Below are positions 11,580-23,339 of a stretch of 64,000 nucleotides of DNA, piece by piece; the first letter of the stretch is position 1, and each line of letters begins with the position of its first letter. The stretch covers positions 43,661,695-43,725,694 of the forward strand of contig CM049316.1 in the NCBI GenBank assembly GCA_026874595.1, in the 5' to 3' direction. The notes beneath the pieces were generated by a model that had not been told where the DNA came from, did no database searches, and worked only from the letters and a program-made list of their open reading frames with translations. The DNA comes from Sipunculus nudus (Eukaryota > Annelida > Sipuncula > Golfingiida > Sipunculidae). The translations under genes were made by a program, and so were the position numbers.

Positions 11580-12545
11580 GGCTCATGTGACTTAAGCTGG
11601 GCTCACACTTCAGACTTAAGTCAGCCAACACCAGTCTTCATGCAGAAATCTGCTTGTGTGAACGGGTCAAAGACACAGGTTGGGCATGTAACTGATACTT
11701 TCCCTGATGTAGTGGAGGTATAGACCTTGGTCCTATTCTCAAGGACACATCTGTGTTTACATTAGGTCTTAATGAGGTTTTAATGAGTTACAAGGCATAG
11801 ATCCACTGTTTGTACAGTCAAAAGGGAAGATTAGAGCTATAATCATGAAATCAGAGGTAATGTTAGGACTAATAGTTTGTATTTTCTCAGTCTTTGGCAT
11901 TATTATATTAATCATTGATTTTTTATATTGTTTCCTGTTTATTCAGGATCAGATTTAAGAACTGATAAAACTTTACAGAAGTTTATTTCAGTGAGATCTG
12001 TTGTAAATAAAAATTTAGAGAGGCACAAATAAAAACAAAATTTAATTTTAAGTTCCACTTGATTGCTTTCTATGAGAAATACTGTGTATACATAGAGAAA
12101 TATTTGGTTAGTACATATTTTAGCTAATTATCTACATTTGCTACTGTATAACAATTCAATTAATTTTGAAAATCCTGGTTAACATTATTGGATACAGGTC
12201 TGTGTAAAAAAGTGTAATTCTCAACAACTCAGTATTCCATTACATTGTGAATATTATTGTTTTAACAAGTGATTTATATATATAAATTTCCTAAATAAAA
12301 TTATCTTCATACCATTTTACCTTTTCAGATCATTATACTGCCATTCACAGTAATTTTAAAATATTCACTTTTGCCCAGATTGAATTATATATATTATTCG
12401 TTTTATTTACTTCCTTTAATTTTAGCTTATACCAAATGGGATATACACATGCATATCCACTGACACAAATCTGCAGTCTGAACACTCTGTCAGCAGACTC
12501 ATTAAGTGACCACTGGCCAGGGTCTGCAAACACAGGTCTGTAGGG
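11580..12545. other. Intergenic, nothing recognised
   Basis: No plausible exon, RNA gene or repeat seen in this AT-rich stretch. Confidence 0.45.
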
Positions 12546-12549
12546 GTTT

Positions 12550-12880
12550 TACCTTTAGGGCCGGTAGGGCACAGGACTCAATGCAGGGAGATCATGAGTT
12601 TGAATCTCAGTTGAGGCGGTGAGATTTTTCATGTTCTTGATTTTTCACTCACATATGATTGCACCTATTTAGGTTCCTTGCTGATATATGACCCAGCAAT
12701 TAGGTAGGTTATATACCCAGGGCCTGCAGGTGCAGTAGTCACCAGGCCTGGTTAACATAAATATATAAAATGAGAAGAAGCATGTGATATTGTCAAAGAG
12801 CCTGAAACATGAATGGAATTCTGCAGATGTACAAATAATTAGTTAAACTAGCTTAAAAAAAATTGAGGCGATTACCCCCA
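12550..12880 (+). mobile_element. tRNA-derived SINE-like element, copy 1
   Basis: The head has a possible Pol III A box (TAGGGCACAGG) and a B-box-like GAGTTTGAATCTC. A body with CAGGTGCAGTAGTC and CAGGCCTGGTTAAC follows, then a tail with GGAATTCTGCAGATGTACA, an A-rich tract and a GATTACC end. The body and tail are shared with 19386-19592, and the head and tail with 21010-21235. Confidence 0.65.
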
Positions 12881-13244
12881 AAAAATAAATATATATGCAT
12901 AATCATAAACATAGAAACGCAGCTGAATGCCTTTTGTTGCTACTTGGTTTTTAAGCTCCCAGGGACCTGAGAAAGGATACCAGAATGAACAGGCCTGAAA
13001 GACGAGGAAGGCAATGTATAAAAGTTATATGATCATGAGACAGATCTCATTGTCAGTGATATCAGAATAAATAACCCTCTACCGTTTCTTTCACCTCACC
13101 TACCTTGTTTGAGCCAGCCCTGACTGTTAATGATCTAACATTTTACGACTTACCTTGTAATGCTTAGTCAGTACATCTTTTTCTTCTTCATTAAAGCCAG
13201 CTATTCACCTACCTTTTCCATAGAATTTATGTAAATCTTGCTTA

Positions 13245-13518
13245 GGCCAAAAAAAAGGGTATGGTTTTCAGGCTCTTTTTTTTCTATATTTTATTTTTTA
13301 TTTTTTTAGTATGTTCTGATAAAAATGTCATATAATCAGGGACAAGCATGAAAATAATAGAATCAATTTGCTTAACAGGTAAAAACACTACCAAGGTAAT
13401 CTAATAAAAATTGTATTATTTTCTCTTCTTGAAAGATGAAAATCAAATAAAAATTTTTGATGCAGGGGGTAAAAATTGACATGGGAACTGAGAACCATAC
13501 CTTTTGTTTTTTTTGGCC
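13245..13518. mobile_element. Long-TIR MITE family D, copy 1
   Basis: Both ends carry GGCC, an A/T tract, then GGTATGGTT and TCAG in inverted orientation (13245-13271 and about 13486-13518). The interior is AT-rich with no ORF. Relatives are at 16615-16852, at 40557-40751 continuing at 43680-43765, and partly at 35650-35860. Confidence 0.75.
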
Positions 13519-15838
13519 TTTCTATGTGTAAATATTATAGAACTCTAGATAACATTCCTGTAAGAAGTGTTCTTGTAATGACCCTGTGATGGATATATGA
13601 ACTTTTTTATCTGAAAGCTGTTAGTAAACACAGCAATGTTGACAAACAGAAAAAAATGTAAATAAAGCCAAAGGTATTTCTTTGCAAATGTGTGGAAGTG
13701 TAAAGGTTAGTTGCAAAAGGCTCTTTGCAAAACTCTGGTTCTTCTGATTTGCTGCCAGATGGATTATTTTGGCAGGTACCCCATGATACAAACATGTGCA
13801 AATAAACAAAACAAATAGCCTGTGTGTGGTGGGATTGATATTTTCTGGCCTAATTTATAAAAGGTTCAAGGGTTAATATTTAGAGTTAACAGATGTCCAG
13901 GGGCCTGGACAGTAGAGAGGTGAAACTGCTGGGCTCTCTTTGCTGGCGACCCTGGTGTGGCTATGAGATTGGGTTGTAGTGGCCCTTCCAAAGCCAGTGG
14001 TTTTCTCCAGGTTCTCCGGTTTCCTCCACCTCCAGTCACTGCAGAAGGCCACCACCTGAGGCATGAAGAGTGCCTAAATAAGTTTTAATAACTATTTGTA
14101 TCATCCATGTAAAACAAATATGTTTATAATTTTGATTAAAATAGGCCCGTTAAAACCAGTGAGAAATGCATTACTTCATCTATATAGGTTTCTACATCAC
14201 GTCAATGAAACATGACTTTAGGATCAGTTTATCAAACAGGTCTTTTTGAATAATTGTTTGTTTTACACAAATTTTGGTCAGTTTTGGGTCTTTGTTCTAA
14301 TTAGTTGGCTGTTAATTATTAAGGTCTCAGAACTATCAAATAAGTTTGTACATGCAATGTTTGAGTTTTTCCTAAATATTTTACAGTCTATTGGCCTAGG
14401 ACCCCTTGGCATGTACATTATCTTTATGACGAGAATGTGCTCTGGGTTGAAAGAAAGTTTGAGTTTTCTTGAGTTAACTTCAGATATTTGACTAAAATTC
14501 TTTTATTCCGGCATACCTGTAACAGCTACAGAATATGTCTGGGCATCTTGTTAAAATATATGTAAAACCCTGGGCCTTTTTAATTTGGGGTGTTAACTCT
14601 CAAAATTTCGATATTATAGGGTATTTAAGTTTTAAATGTACAATAATAAATTTATTTTTAAAATGTTCATCTATGAAAGGCTTTCCATTAAAGATAGGGA
14701 AAAAACCCCACATTTTATAGCACGTCTACTGCTCCATATAGTGATTTTAACAGAAAATGGAATTTTTTAACCATAATTGGAAGAGAAATATTGATTTAAA
14801 GTTAAAATATATAAAAAAAAATAATTTTTTTTAATTCAACCTTTTTTTGTAAAATCACTTAGGTTTCACAAACCGCATTTAAAGAGAATATTTTTGGCTT
14901 TTAATGTATTTATGTACACATCAAGTGGTCATAGAGAATCACTTTAGGTTGTTTCCACCTTTCTTCTGTCTCTATTCAATGCATGTCCACTTGTCAATCA
15001 ACTGACTGCAGGCTTAACAGCCAATCACAGGCAGTTAGTGCCTCTTCCCACTGTACATCAAACTGGCCATACTGATGATGTCTCCCTCCCTTTGGGACCT
15101 GCACTCTGTTGAGCAAAATGGTTTGTCACATCCCGGGGGCAATGCAATGGAGGGTTGACCTATGGCTATGCTTGTTGCTACCTACTTTTAAACAGCAGTC
15201 ATGCTAACTACCTAGGTAGGTCCATTTTAACTTCATGATTAACTGACCCAAATTGCAGTTTGATTATATAAGTGTCCGGAGTCTCATTACATTTCAAATA
15301 ATCAGTGTTGCTGTATTTTCTTTAGATTAATATTATGTAAGTAGATACTGTGAAGTCTAAATTACCCCACCAGAATTAGAAGACAAACTACAAGGTAATT
15401 TTAATGAAAACTGACACACTGTGAGACAATTCATTGACCTTACTTTGATGCCTATCGAGGGAACTTTTCATCATCAGCAATATACAGGTATTTCTATAAC
15501 ACATGACACATTCAAGGTGCATCAGATTTGGAAATTCCTGAATGACTAATTCAGTGTAAACACGTTACCTGTTTGGGCCTGTGGGATAGTGTATAAACTT
15601 CCTGCTTGGTTTACCAGTATTCTTTGTTTTCAGCAAAGTCTGCTATAAAGTGGTATGTTAACATATATGATGAGTTAAGGGGTCAGGTTTGTTCATATCC
15701 TTATAACTTAGGCCAAACAAAAAAGTAAATTGTTTCATGGGACCAAGAGAATACGGAGCAGTCGAGGGGAGAATTTGATTACATTTTTCACAATTTTCAT
15801 GAAAATTTTGCTAGTTTACAGGAAGAATATAAAAATAT
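13519..15838. other. Intergenic, nothing recognised
   Basis: No ORF with recognisable content and no clear transposon ends. Short open frames at 14246-14720 have no recognisable domain and are AT-driven. Confidence 0.45.
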
Positions 15839-15846
15839 GTTTCAGT

Positions 15847-16302
15847 TAGGGTTGGGATGATATCATTTTTCTGTATCATGATAATGAAATAGAAATTATC
15901 GCGAAATATCATGGTATCGTTATATAAGTATCTGGCAAGAGTACTCCGGCATTTGTTGCCATATCACATATGTCAGTGCTATCTACCATGTCCCACTAAT
16001 TATAACCAGGCAAATTGCCAGTTTTCTGAGAATGTGATTCTGTCAGTTTGTCCACCACTGTCAATTTGAACATACCCAAATTAAAATAAATGTAATCCTT
16101 GAAAATGATTTTCTGAACACAGAAAGACCCTGATGATGTCATAATCTTTTGGTATTAATTAAAAGGGCATTTGTGTGTTCCAAAACTGTGGACAAATAAC
16201 CATACGATGATATCATGATAATGGGGAAATTAACAATAAAATTATCGCAGATATCAGATTTCGTGATAATATCAGATATATGTTATCATCATCCCAACCC
16301 TA
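15847..16302. mobile_element. hAT-type MITE with perfect 8-bp target duplication
   Basis: The 456-bp element starts TAGGGTTGGGATGAT and ends with its perfect 15-bp inverse. It is flanked on both sides by GTTTCAGT (15839-15846 and 16303-16310), the 8-bp duplication expected for the hAT superfamily. The interior is rich in ATGATATCATG-like palindromes and encodes no transposase, so it is non-autonomous. Confidence 0.93.
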
Positions 16303-16614
16303 GTTTCAGTTTTGAAATGATGCATATGGACACCACAAAGTATATTCTGTTTTCCGTGTTGCCTTAAGGTATCATTTTTTTCTAAAACCCCTCTAAAACT
16401 AATTCAAAAGTGGGTCATATTCATATTAGACCCAATAAAGTGTACATTATTTTAAGCCTGAGACAGTGGTCTTTCTGATGGTATACAAATTTTTTTAAAT
16501 TTCCACTTATTTTCACATGATTTTGTAACATTTTGAGGAAATTAAAATTTTTTAATGCACTAATATTAAACTACATGACAATATCTAAAAAACATTTGTG
16601 TGTTTTTCATCTAT

Positions 16615-16852
16615 GGCCAAAAAAAAAAGCTATGGTTCTCAGGCACCGCCCACCTCAATTTAAACCCCCTTCATTAAACATTTTGATTTTGATTTTAATC
16701 TTTCAAGAAGATTAATATTAAAATTTTGATAAGATTTCCTTTGTTATGTAGTGCTTTAACCTGTTAAGCAAAAAGTTCTGTAATTATTATGCATTTCCCT
16801 GATCATATGACATTTTTATCAAAACATACAAAAAAGGAAAAAAAAAATGGCC
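16615..16852. mobile_element. Long-TIR MITE family D, copy 2
   Basis: Begins GGCC, an A10 tract, then CTATGGTTCTCAGGC, and ends in an A tract followed by TGGCC. The interior matches copy 1 in reverse (ATGATCAGG / CCTGATCAT and GACATTTTTATC). Confidence 0.65.
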
Positions 16853-17535
16853 CACGTGCACTGATTTCTGAAAAATTTTGTTGGCCTATCATGGTTGTAA
16901 CTACCCTGAAACTGAAATTTTAAAGGTAATTGAATAGTAAATTTAAAATTTAATTTTTCAACAAGAAAGGCACAGTAGAGGAAAAACAAAAAAATGTTTT
17001 TGAGATATTGTTATTTAGTTTTTTATTAGTCCATTTAAAAGCAGAAATTTGTTACTGAGGCTTAAAATAATGGACCTTCAAAAACTTAATATTTTTAAAA
17101 TGTTACAAAATCATAGGAAAATTAGTGAATAGTTAAAAAATATGTACACCATACACAGTACCAGATTCTAATAATGTATATTTAGGGGGTCTTATATGAA
17201 TATAAAGCATTTAAAATTTATTTTTAATATAGGGGTTTTAGACGATAATGATTTCTTGATGAATGCTTTAAAGTGATTGTGGTAAGAGCACCAATTTGCC
17301 TTATTACCAGGGACCATGTGCTTATGGACTAAACAGAATTAGTCACAGTTTTTGGTGTGGCCTTGTGAATCTTGTACAGTCTTTGAAGCATGGTGTGGAA
17401 AATAACACTTGTAAGTGTCATATGTTATTTATTGTTATCTTTTATTAATACATAGTGGTTATACTGATTTTAACGCTTGCCTGGAGGCCGTACATTCCCA
17501 GGATACAGAATTATTTCCAGTCACATGATATGGTA

Positions 17536-17567
17536 ATTTGCATCCTGTTCCTGCAACCCTTATATAA
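17536..17567 (+). promoter_or_regulatory. Octamer plus TATA-like core promoter
   Basis: A perfect POU octamer ATTTGCAT lies at 17536-17543 and TATATAA at 17561-17567. A GC-richer stretch and a consensus donor (17634) follow within 70 bases. This is the expected layout for a promoter with a short leader exon. The downstream plus-strand gene with an open 5' acceptor is the ML-domain gene at 25896. Confidence 0.4.
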
Positions 17568-17591
17568 CATTCTGTCCCGCCCTCGCCAGCC

Positions 17592-17633
17592 AGTTGTTAG
17601 CAGGAAGCTATATTTGTGTCGACACAAATCACG
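17592..17633 (+). other. Possible non-coding first exon of the ML-domain gene
   Basis: The start is estimated about 30 bases after the TATA box. The exon ends CACG with donor GTAAGT at 17634. A perfect 18-bp palindrome ATTTGTGTCGACACAAAT occupies 17612-17629, four bases before the donor. It would splice to the acceptor at 25895. Not proven; the donor at 8097 is an alternative. Confidence 0.35.
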
Positions 17634-17639
17634 GTAAGT

Positions 17640-19385
17640 CAAACAGAAATCTGTATTGAGTACATGTGTATGGTACTGTTATTGAAACGTTTAAAACTTA
17701 ACAACTGAGTCATTATTTGTAACATGAATTATTTTAAAATAACTAAATTTTAAATTCCAGTTTTGTTGGCACTGTCACTTACCTTTGATGAAGATATTGT
17801 TATGAACTGGTAACTTTAAATATTGTTAGTTCAGCAAAAATTTTAGATACACAGAGTGGCAGTAGCATTTCAAAAATTCAGAAGGTATCGGAGCTTGATG
17901 AAGCCTGATATTCAGACTGGCAGAGAAATGCATTGAAAGCTAATTGGTTTCAGGAGTTTGATTAAAAAGAGCACTGAAACAACCACCTAGCCTCCCCTGT
18001 AATGTTTTCCTAATGACCTGCAGTGGGCAGTAATCATTATCCACTGATGTCACTCTTACTTGGACCTGCCAGTGTATCATTATTAATGTTGTTCAGATGG
18101 TGAACAAACAGAGTAACTGTATGTGATATAAGCCTTAGAACAATTCCCCATCCTTCTGCCTTATATCATAATGGTTGAGCTTGTATCAATGTGTTCAGAA
18201 GTCACTGTTTTGTGTCTGTGTGTGTTCAATTAATTTCTTTGTATTTTCATTCATTGGTGGTTTAATTAAGTGACAATCATATGATAGTCTTTTTTTAAGC
18301 ACAGTTTGAAACAGAAAGGGCTGGAAACTTCCTAATTAGTAATTTTTAGCTTAAAAAAGCTCTTGGGTACAAAAGGTAGCTACAATGATTTGTTCTATTT
18401 AGGCTTTGGACTTATTAAACATCAGTCAGCAATCAGTCATTTTTTTGTCAAGTGTGTGGTCACTTGCTTCCTAATGGTTATAGTGTCTGCCATGACTTGC
18501 ATTCATGTTTATCAGGGAAACATGTTTATGTAGGATTTCCTTAAAAGTTGCATTGGCATTCTGCAGGAGAATAGTTATCAGAGTAGGCACACTTCCGCCA
18601 GATGTTGTTTTACTGAAAATGAACTCTTCCTGTTAGGCTGGGTGGGTTAGTTTGGACTACTTGTTTCAACTGTCAAACTTGAAAAAAAAAATTTGTTACA
18701 TTTCAAAGTCGAACACCTTCCGTTTTCATTTCACATGTGTTTGCTTACAAATATGTTACTTATTCCATGAAGTCCTTACCACAAAAACACCTGTGTTCAT
18801 GTAATTTGCCTTGAAACAATTCTTATCCAACATATTTAAATGGACTACATTTCCCTCTTCACTACATTTAAACCTACACCGCTGGTGTGTAAAGACTTGG
18901 TAAAGCCAACAAACCCTAACCAGCAGTGTAGGAATAAGCTAGGTTCCCAAAGTAATAAAGCCACAGTGATATAAAGTTGAACCCAACAATTTGACAACAT
19001 TTGGGACTGAGCAAAGTGGTCTTAATTTGGGGTTGGTCTTATCTGTGAAATTTAGACCTTAATTATGACCTGTCTTTTTTTTAGGTATTCATTTTGTTAG
19101 GTTTAACATTTGCAGAGATGCCATGATTATGAGTGTGTGTGCATTTTTGTTTAAATAAATAAAAACAAGATATCTTTATGTTTTTACCAGTATTCATGAC
19201 CAAAAATTAATTAATGTACTGCCTGGCATTGAGAATCGATTGAAATTTCATGACTGGTCATTACTTTTTAAAGTGGTGTTAACTTAACCTCCATTTTGTG
19301 AATGCTAACTTAACTTAAGATATTTACTTCTGCAAAATTCCACTTTGAGTTTAGCTGAAAAAAAGTTTGCCTTTTCAGGGTTCAT
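17640..19385. other. Probable intron sequence, nothing recognised
   Basis: No exon or repeat family was recognised. If the leader exon at 17.6 kb is real, this is part of an 8.2-kb first intron. Confidence 0.4.
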
Positions 19386-19592
19386 TGGTGGTATTACTCA
19401 GCAATGGGGAAGATTACATGCCCAGAACTTGCAGGTGCAGTAGTCCCAGGCCTGGTTAACACATGAATATAAAGTAAGAAAAAGCATTTGATACTGCCCT
19501 GTCACAAAGTCTGAAATCAGAGTGGAATTCTGCAGATGTACATGTACTTAGTTAAGCTAGAACTAAAAAATGGGGATGGTTACCTTAACAAA
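19386..19592 (+). mobile_element. SINE-like element, copy 2, 5' truncated
   Basis: Shares the body and tail of the element at 12550: CAGGTGCAGTAGTC, CAGGCCTGGTTAAC, GGAATTCTGCAGATGTACA and an A-rich tract before GGTTACC. The head with the A and B boxes is missing. Confidence 0.65.
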
Positions 19593-20389
19593 ATTGAAAA
19601 AAGTTAACTTATCCACCCTATGAGCTGCATCCCCCTTTCCTCTCTCTCTTACTCTCTCTCTCACTCTCTCTGTTATCTTGTCTGCACTAGGTATATATGG
19701 AATTTATTTTACACACAGATACTTCTTTTCTGTCAATTGATTTTTGGGGCCTCAGCTATCTCCCACATATTTCAACCCCTCCCTTAAATCTTGTCACAGA
19801 GATAAACCTCTGTGTATGAGGACTCTAAAGATGACAATAAGTACCATTTAACATGATCATAACATGTAAGGTGTCATGTTATCAGGTCAGATGGAAGGTA
19901 ACCTTTGACCTTTGTGTTCCTTACACTTCAAATCTCCTCATGGCTCTGTTAACCTCTGATTTTTTTTCAGTTACATTATTATTTCAATTCCCCACTGACC
20001 AATCATATTTTAGGCAACCCTGTATATACATAAGGTTGGTTTTAAATGTTGAAAGTGACTATATTACATTCCGGACACTGTGCTTGGTCATGCTACATTC
20101 TAAAACTCCTTCCACTAAACCACTGCTTTCATGTTTCAATGGCAAGATTTGCTTTATATTGCCACCAGCAGTGTTGGCTTAAGGCCAAGTATGTTCAGCC
20201 TAATAAGAGATTGATATTTCAGGTCTGACCAAGTAACAAGCTGGCAAAATGCTGCTTTCAGTTATTTGATCACTCATGGCCCTCTGCCAACTCCCTAGTG
20301 GTGATACTCAGCAAATCCTGCTTTTCAGTAGTTATGTGGATTTAGTTATACAATTAATGTAGAATGACCACTCTACCAAGTGAGTATAG

Positions 20390-20469
<80 letters not shown>

Positions 20470-21009
20470 CTTTAGGCTTATGCATTTGACAAGCAGGAGA
20501 TGGAAGTACTTTATCTGTTCTGAACAAGGAAACTTTTTCAATAATTAATGTATGTCAGCTGTCACTGTAAAGGAAAATCCTTTTATTACCTCTTATATAG
20601 AAAAGATGCACTTTGAAAGGCCTGCTTTAAATTATCTGTGATATTGTCCACCAGAACCACCTTATTTGGCTTCAATTTCTAAGGTCAAACATATATGAGA
20701 CATATTTATTTCAGGTTTAAATAATATTCTATAACAGCACTGCTGTAAATTTGATGTACATTTATTATTTTCATTAGAATTTCCTCATAAAGTTTTTGTA
20801 ATTCTCAAACCTATTCTCCTTGTAACTACCAGTATGCTTTCAAACACATTCATATGTAAATAATCTGAACTATAGAGTTAAAACAAGGCTTTATTTTACC
20901 AATTTTGACTAATAAAACAGCTGATTTAGCTCTCTTAACTCCTCCTTTTTCACATCAATGTATTTCATGTTTCACCTTTATTTCAAACATGAATCTTCTA
21001 ACCAGCTTC
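19593..21009. other. Non-coding; CT-rich tract and (TA)n microsatellite
   Basis: Contains a CTCTCT tract near 19640-19672 and a long (TA)n run at about 20395-20466. Open frames here are low-complexity or unrecognised. Confidence 0.5.
20395..20466. repeat. (TA)n microsatellite
   Basis: About 70 bases of pure TA. Confidence 0.97.
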
Positions 21010-21235
21010 TGTGGTCTGGGGTAGAGCATGAGTTCAAATCTCAGCCGAGTTTGTGAGATTTTTCATGGCAAGTACAGACACTATTGGGCCTAGATAACAC
21101 TAGGAAATAAAAAAATAAGAGGAAGCTTGTGCGACTGCCCTCTCACATGGTCTGAAACCAGGATGGAATTCTGCAGATAAACATACTTGTTTAAGCTAGC
21201 ATTAAAAAATGGAGGTGATTACCTCCAATAACAAA
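21010..21235 (+). mobile_element. SINE-like element, copy 3
   Basis: The head carries GGGGTAGAGCATGAGTTCAA and ATCTCAGCC (B-box-like). The tail carries GGAATTCTGCAGATAAACA, an A tract and GGAGGTGATTACC. The middle body of copy 1 is deleted. Confidence 0.65.
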
Positions 21236-21904
21236 AGAATTATTAAAAATATTAAAAAAAACATGAAGTCATGTATTTCAGCTAAGTGTTTATTTGGGGG
21301 TTGGGAAAGTTACTACACTGTTACTGTAATGATGAGGAAGTTCACCTCAGCTTTTTTTTTTATAAAATTTATGGGAAACCTGAAGGTGCTGAGTCATTCA
21401 TTTCCTCAATTATATAATCACATGATTTCTATAGTAAGGTGGAGTTAAAAGCAATTACTGTCATACTTTGTTTTGTGTACTGCTGAGTGAAGGAAGGATT
21501 TTGCAGATCATGCGGAATTACTCTTGACACACTTGGTTGGCAATTGCACTCAAACCTTCCTTCATGCAGGTAACACAACACAATAAAATGCTATAAATAT
21601 ACCGAGTGTGCGAGCCAAACTAACAGGTGAAGTACCAGTAAATTCCCTGTAGGGCCTCACTGAGCTTCTAGCTGATAAAAACTGAAGAATATTCCATGCA
21701 TCCATATGTCTTTCAGGCACTTTTGTGCATATATTCTTCACAACAGTTCGGAGTGTTGCCTAGAAAATATCTTCAAAGTTTAGTCCCAAAGCGAATATAG
21801 ATGTCCCATCAAATTTTACAATGTCATAAATCAAGCATGACTCACAGTCCCCTCAGACAGCCATCTTTGAATTCCTTTCATGTGTGAATCTCGTATTGCA
21901 GGTA

Positions 21905-22420
21905 ACTGCAGTGAGACAAGACTTGAGTCCAGACTTGGACTCAAGTTTGGACTCAGGTCAACTTTTTTAGGGACTCTGACTTGGACTGGACACAGTCTTG
22001 CACTTAGACTTCATGGTAAAGAATACAGTAATCAGGCCTAGTCCAGTTGAAGGAATACTCTGTCGCATTTTAAAAAGTAATTTATGTCTTTGCAAACTAT
22101 TAACATAAAAGACTGTAGATTATAGATATACAAAAAAGACTGTACATACCATGCTTTGGCTCTGCATCGGGTGCTTGATGTAAATAAACATTTTAGAAAA
22201 ACATGTGTAAACTGATGTGAAAATACTTGTGGATAAAATAAAATTTCTATTTATTTTTTTTATATCAGTAATGAGATTTTTTTATTGGACTCCTTCTTGG
22301 ACTTGGATTCCAGATGACATGGACTTTAAGAAGGTGGAGTTGGACTGGAACCTCAAGGACTTGGACTTGGACACAGAATCAGGTTAGCCTGGACTCGGAC
22401 TTGCACTCATACTTGGAACC
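21905..22420. repeat. GAGTCC/GGACTTGGA-rich element
   Basis: Two flanking blocks of GACTTG/GGACTC hexamers surround an AT-rich centre. This is the same layout as the MITE at 5778-6269, but I cannot define inverted ends here. Confidence 0.5.
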
Positions 22421-23236
22421 AATCAGATAACTTGCATACACTTGTTCTACAATGACATCTGGTGTGGTGTTTGGATTAAATGTTGTCAGAACAGCATCGA
22501 GATCTAACCAATCAAACAGGCCTGTCTCATTTCTGGTACATGTGTTCATGTTCACATAACCTGTGATCAATTTTTTTTGTTTTTCATTTAATTTGTTATA
22601 TTTTATTGGTAGTTGTGATTCTTGCCTGTACACCTGTAGGCTTGTTCATTATTAATTAAACAGATGCAAGAGAGGTTGTGGAATCAATTAAGGCCTGTGA
22701 AATCATTGCCATGCAGATTCTTGGTTTTAAGTTAAAATATGGGGCGCATGGGCATTAATATTTGAGTAATTAAGCCTCCCTGTACAGATGGTTTTCATAT
22801 AGTTATACAGTGATATAGGTCTTTAGACTGGTGTTGGTTTAAAGCTTGGTTTGCCTTCTTGGTCTCAAAGATCCTGGCCTCAGTCTTTGTTTTAATGCAA
22901 TATGTTATCCGTATTTTCATCTCTTTTTTCAAACCAAAGCAGAAATTCAGGTTTTATGAAGTATATGATCTATACAGTTTATACATATGTGTATAACTTC
23001 GTTTAACACTTCGTTAAACTTTATCTTCTGTCAGCTATAGAGGTTGGATGTAAAACTAATTCTGATCAGTCTTAGTCTAGGATCTTTGCATGCATGGTTT
23101 CAGATCTATCAGTCTTAATCCTGGATCAATCACTACATCTGGATCTTGGAACCCCTGCCATTGTTTTGGATTGACCGGTATTGACTTAGCTGTGACATCA
23201 TGTTTTTGTATTATAACAATCGGTGTTGTAGTTGAC
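22421..23236. other. Non-coding, nothing recognised
   Basis: An 84-codon minus-strand open frame ending here (22379-22633) has no recognisable domain and partly overlaps the GAGTCC repeat. No other signal. Confidence 0.4.
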
Positions 23237-23330
23237 TCGAATAAGGACCCTCCAAGGCCAAGACTGAGTCTGAGTCATGGCCCTCCAAGGCCAAGACTCA
23301 GTCATGGCCTACCAAGGCCAAGACCTTGCA
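23237..23330. repeat. CCAAGGCCAAGAC short tandem repeat
   Basis: Three units of CC(T/A)CCAAGGCCAAGAC, with GAGTCATGGC between them. Confidence 0.8.
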
Positions 23331-23339
23331 ATCCTGGGA

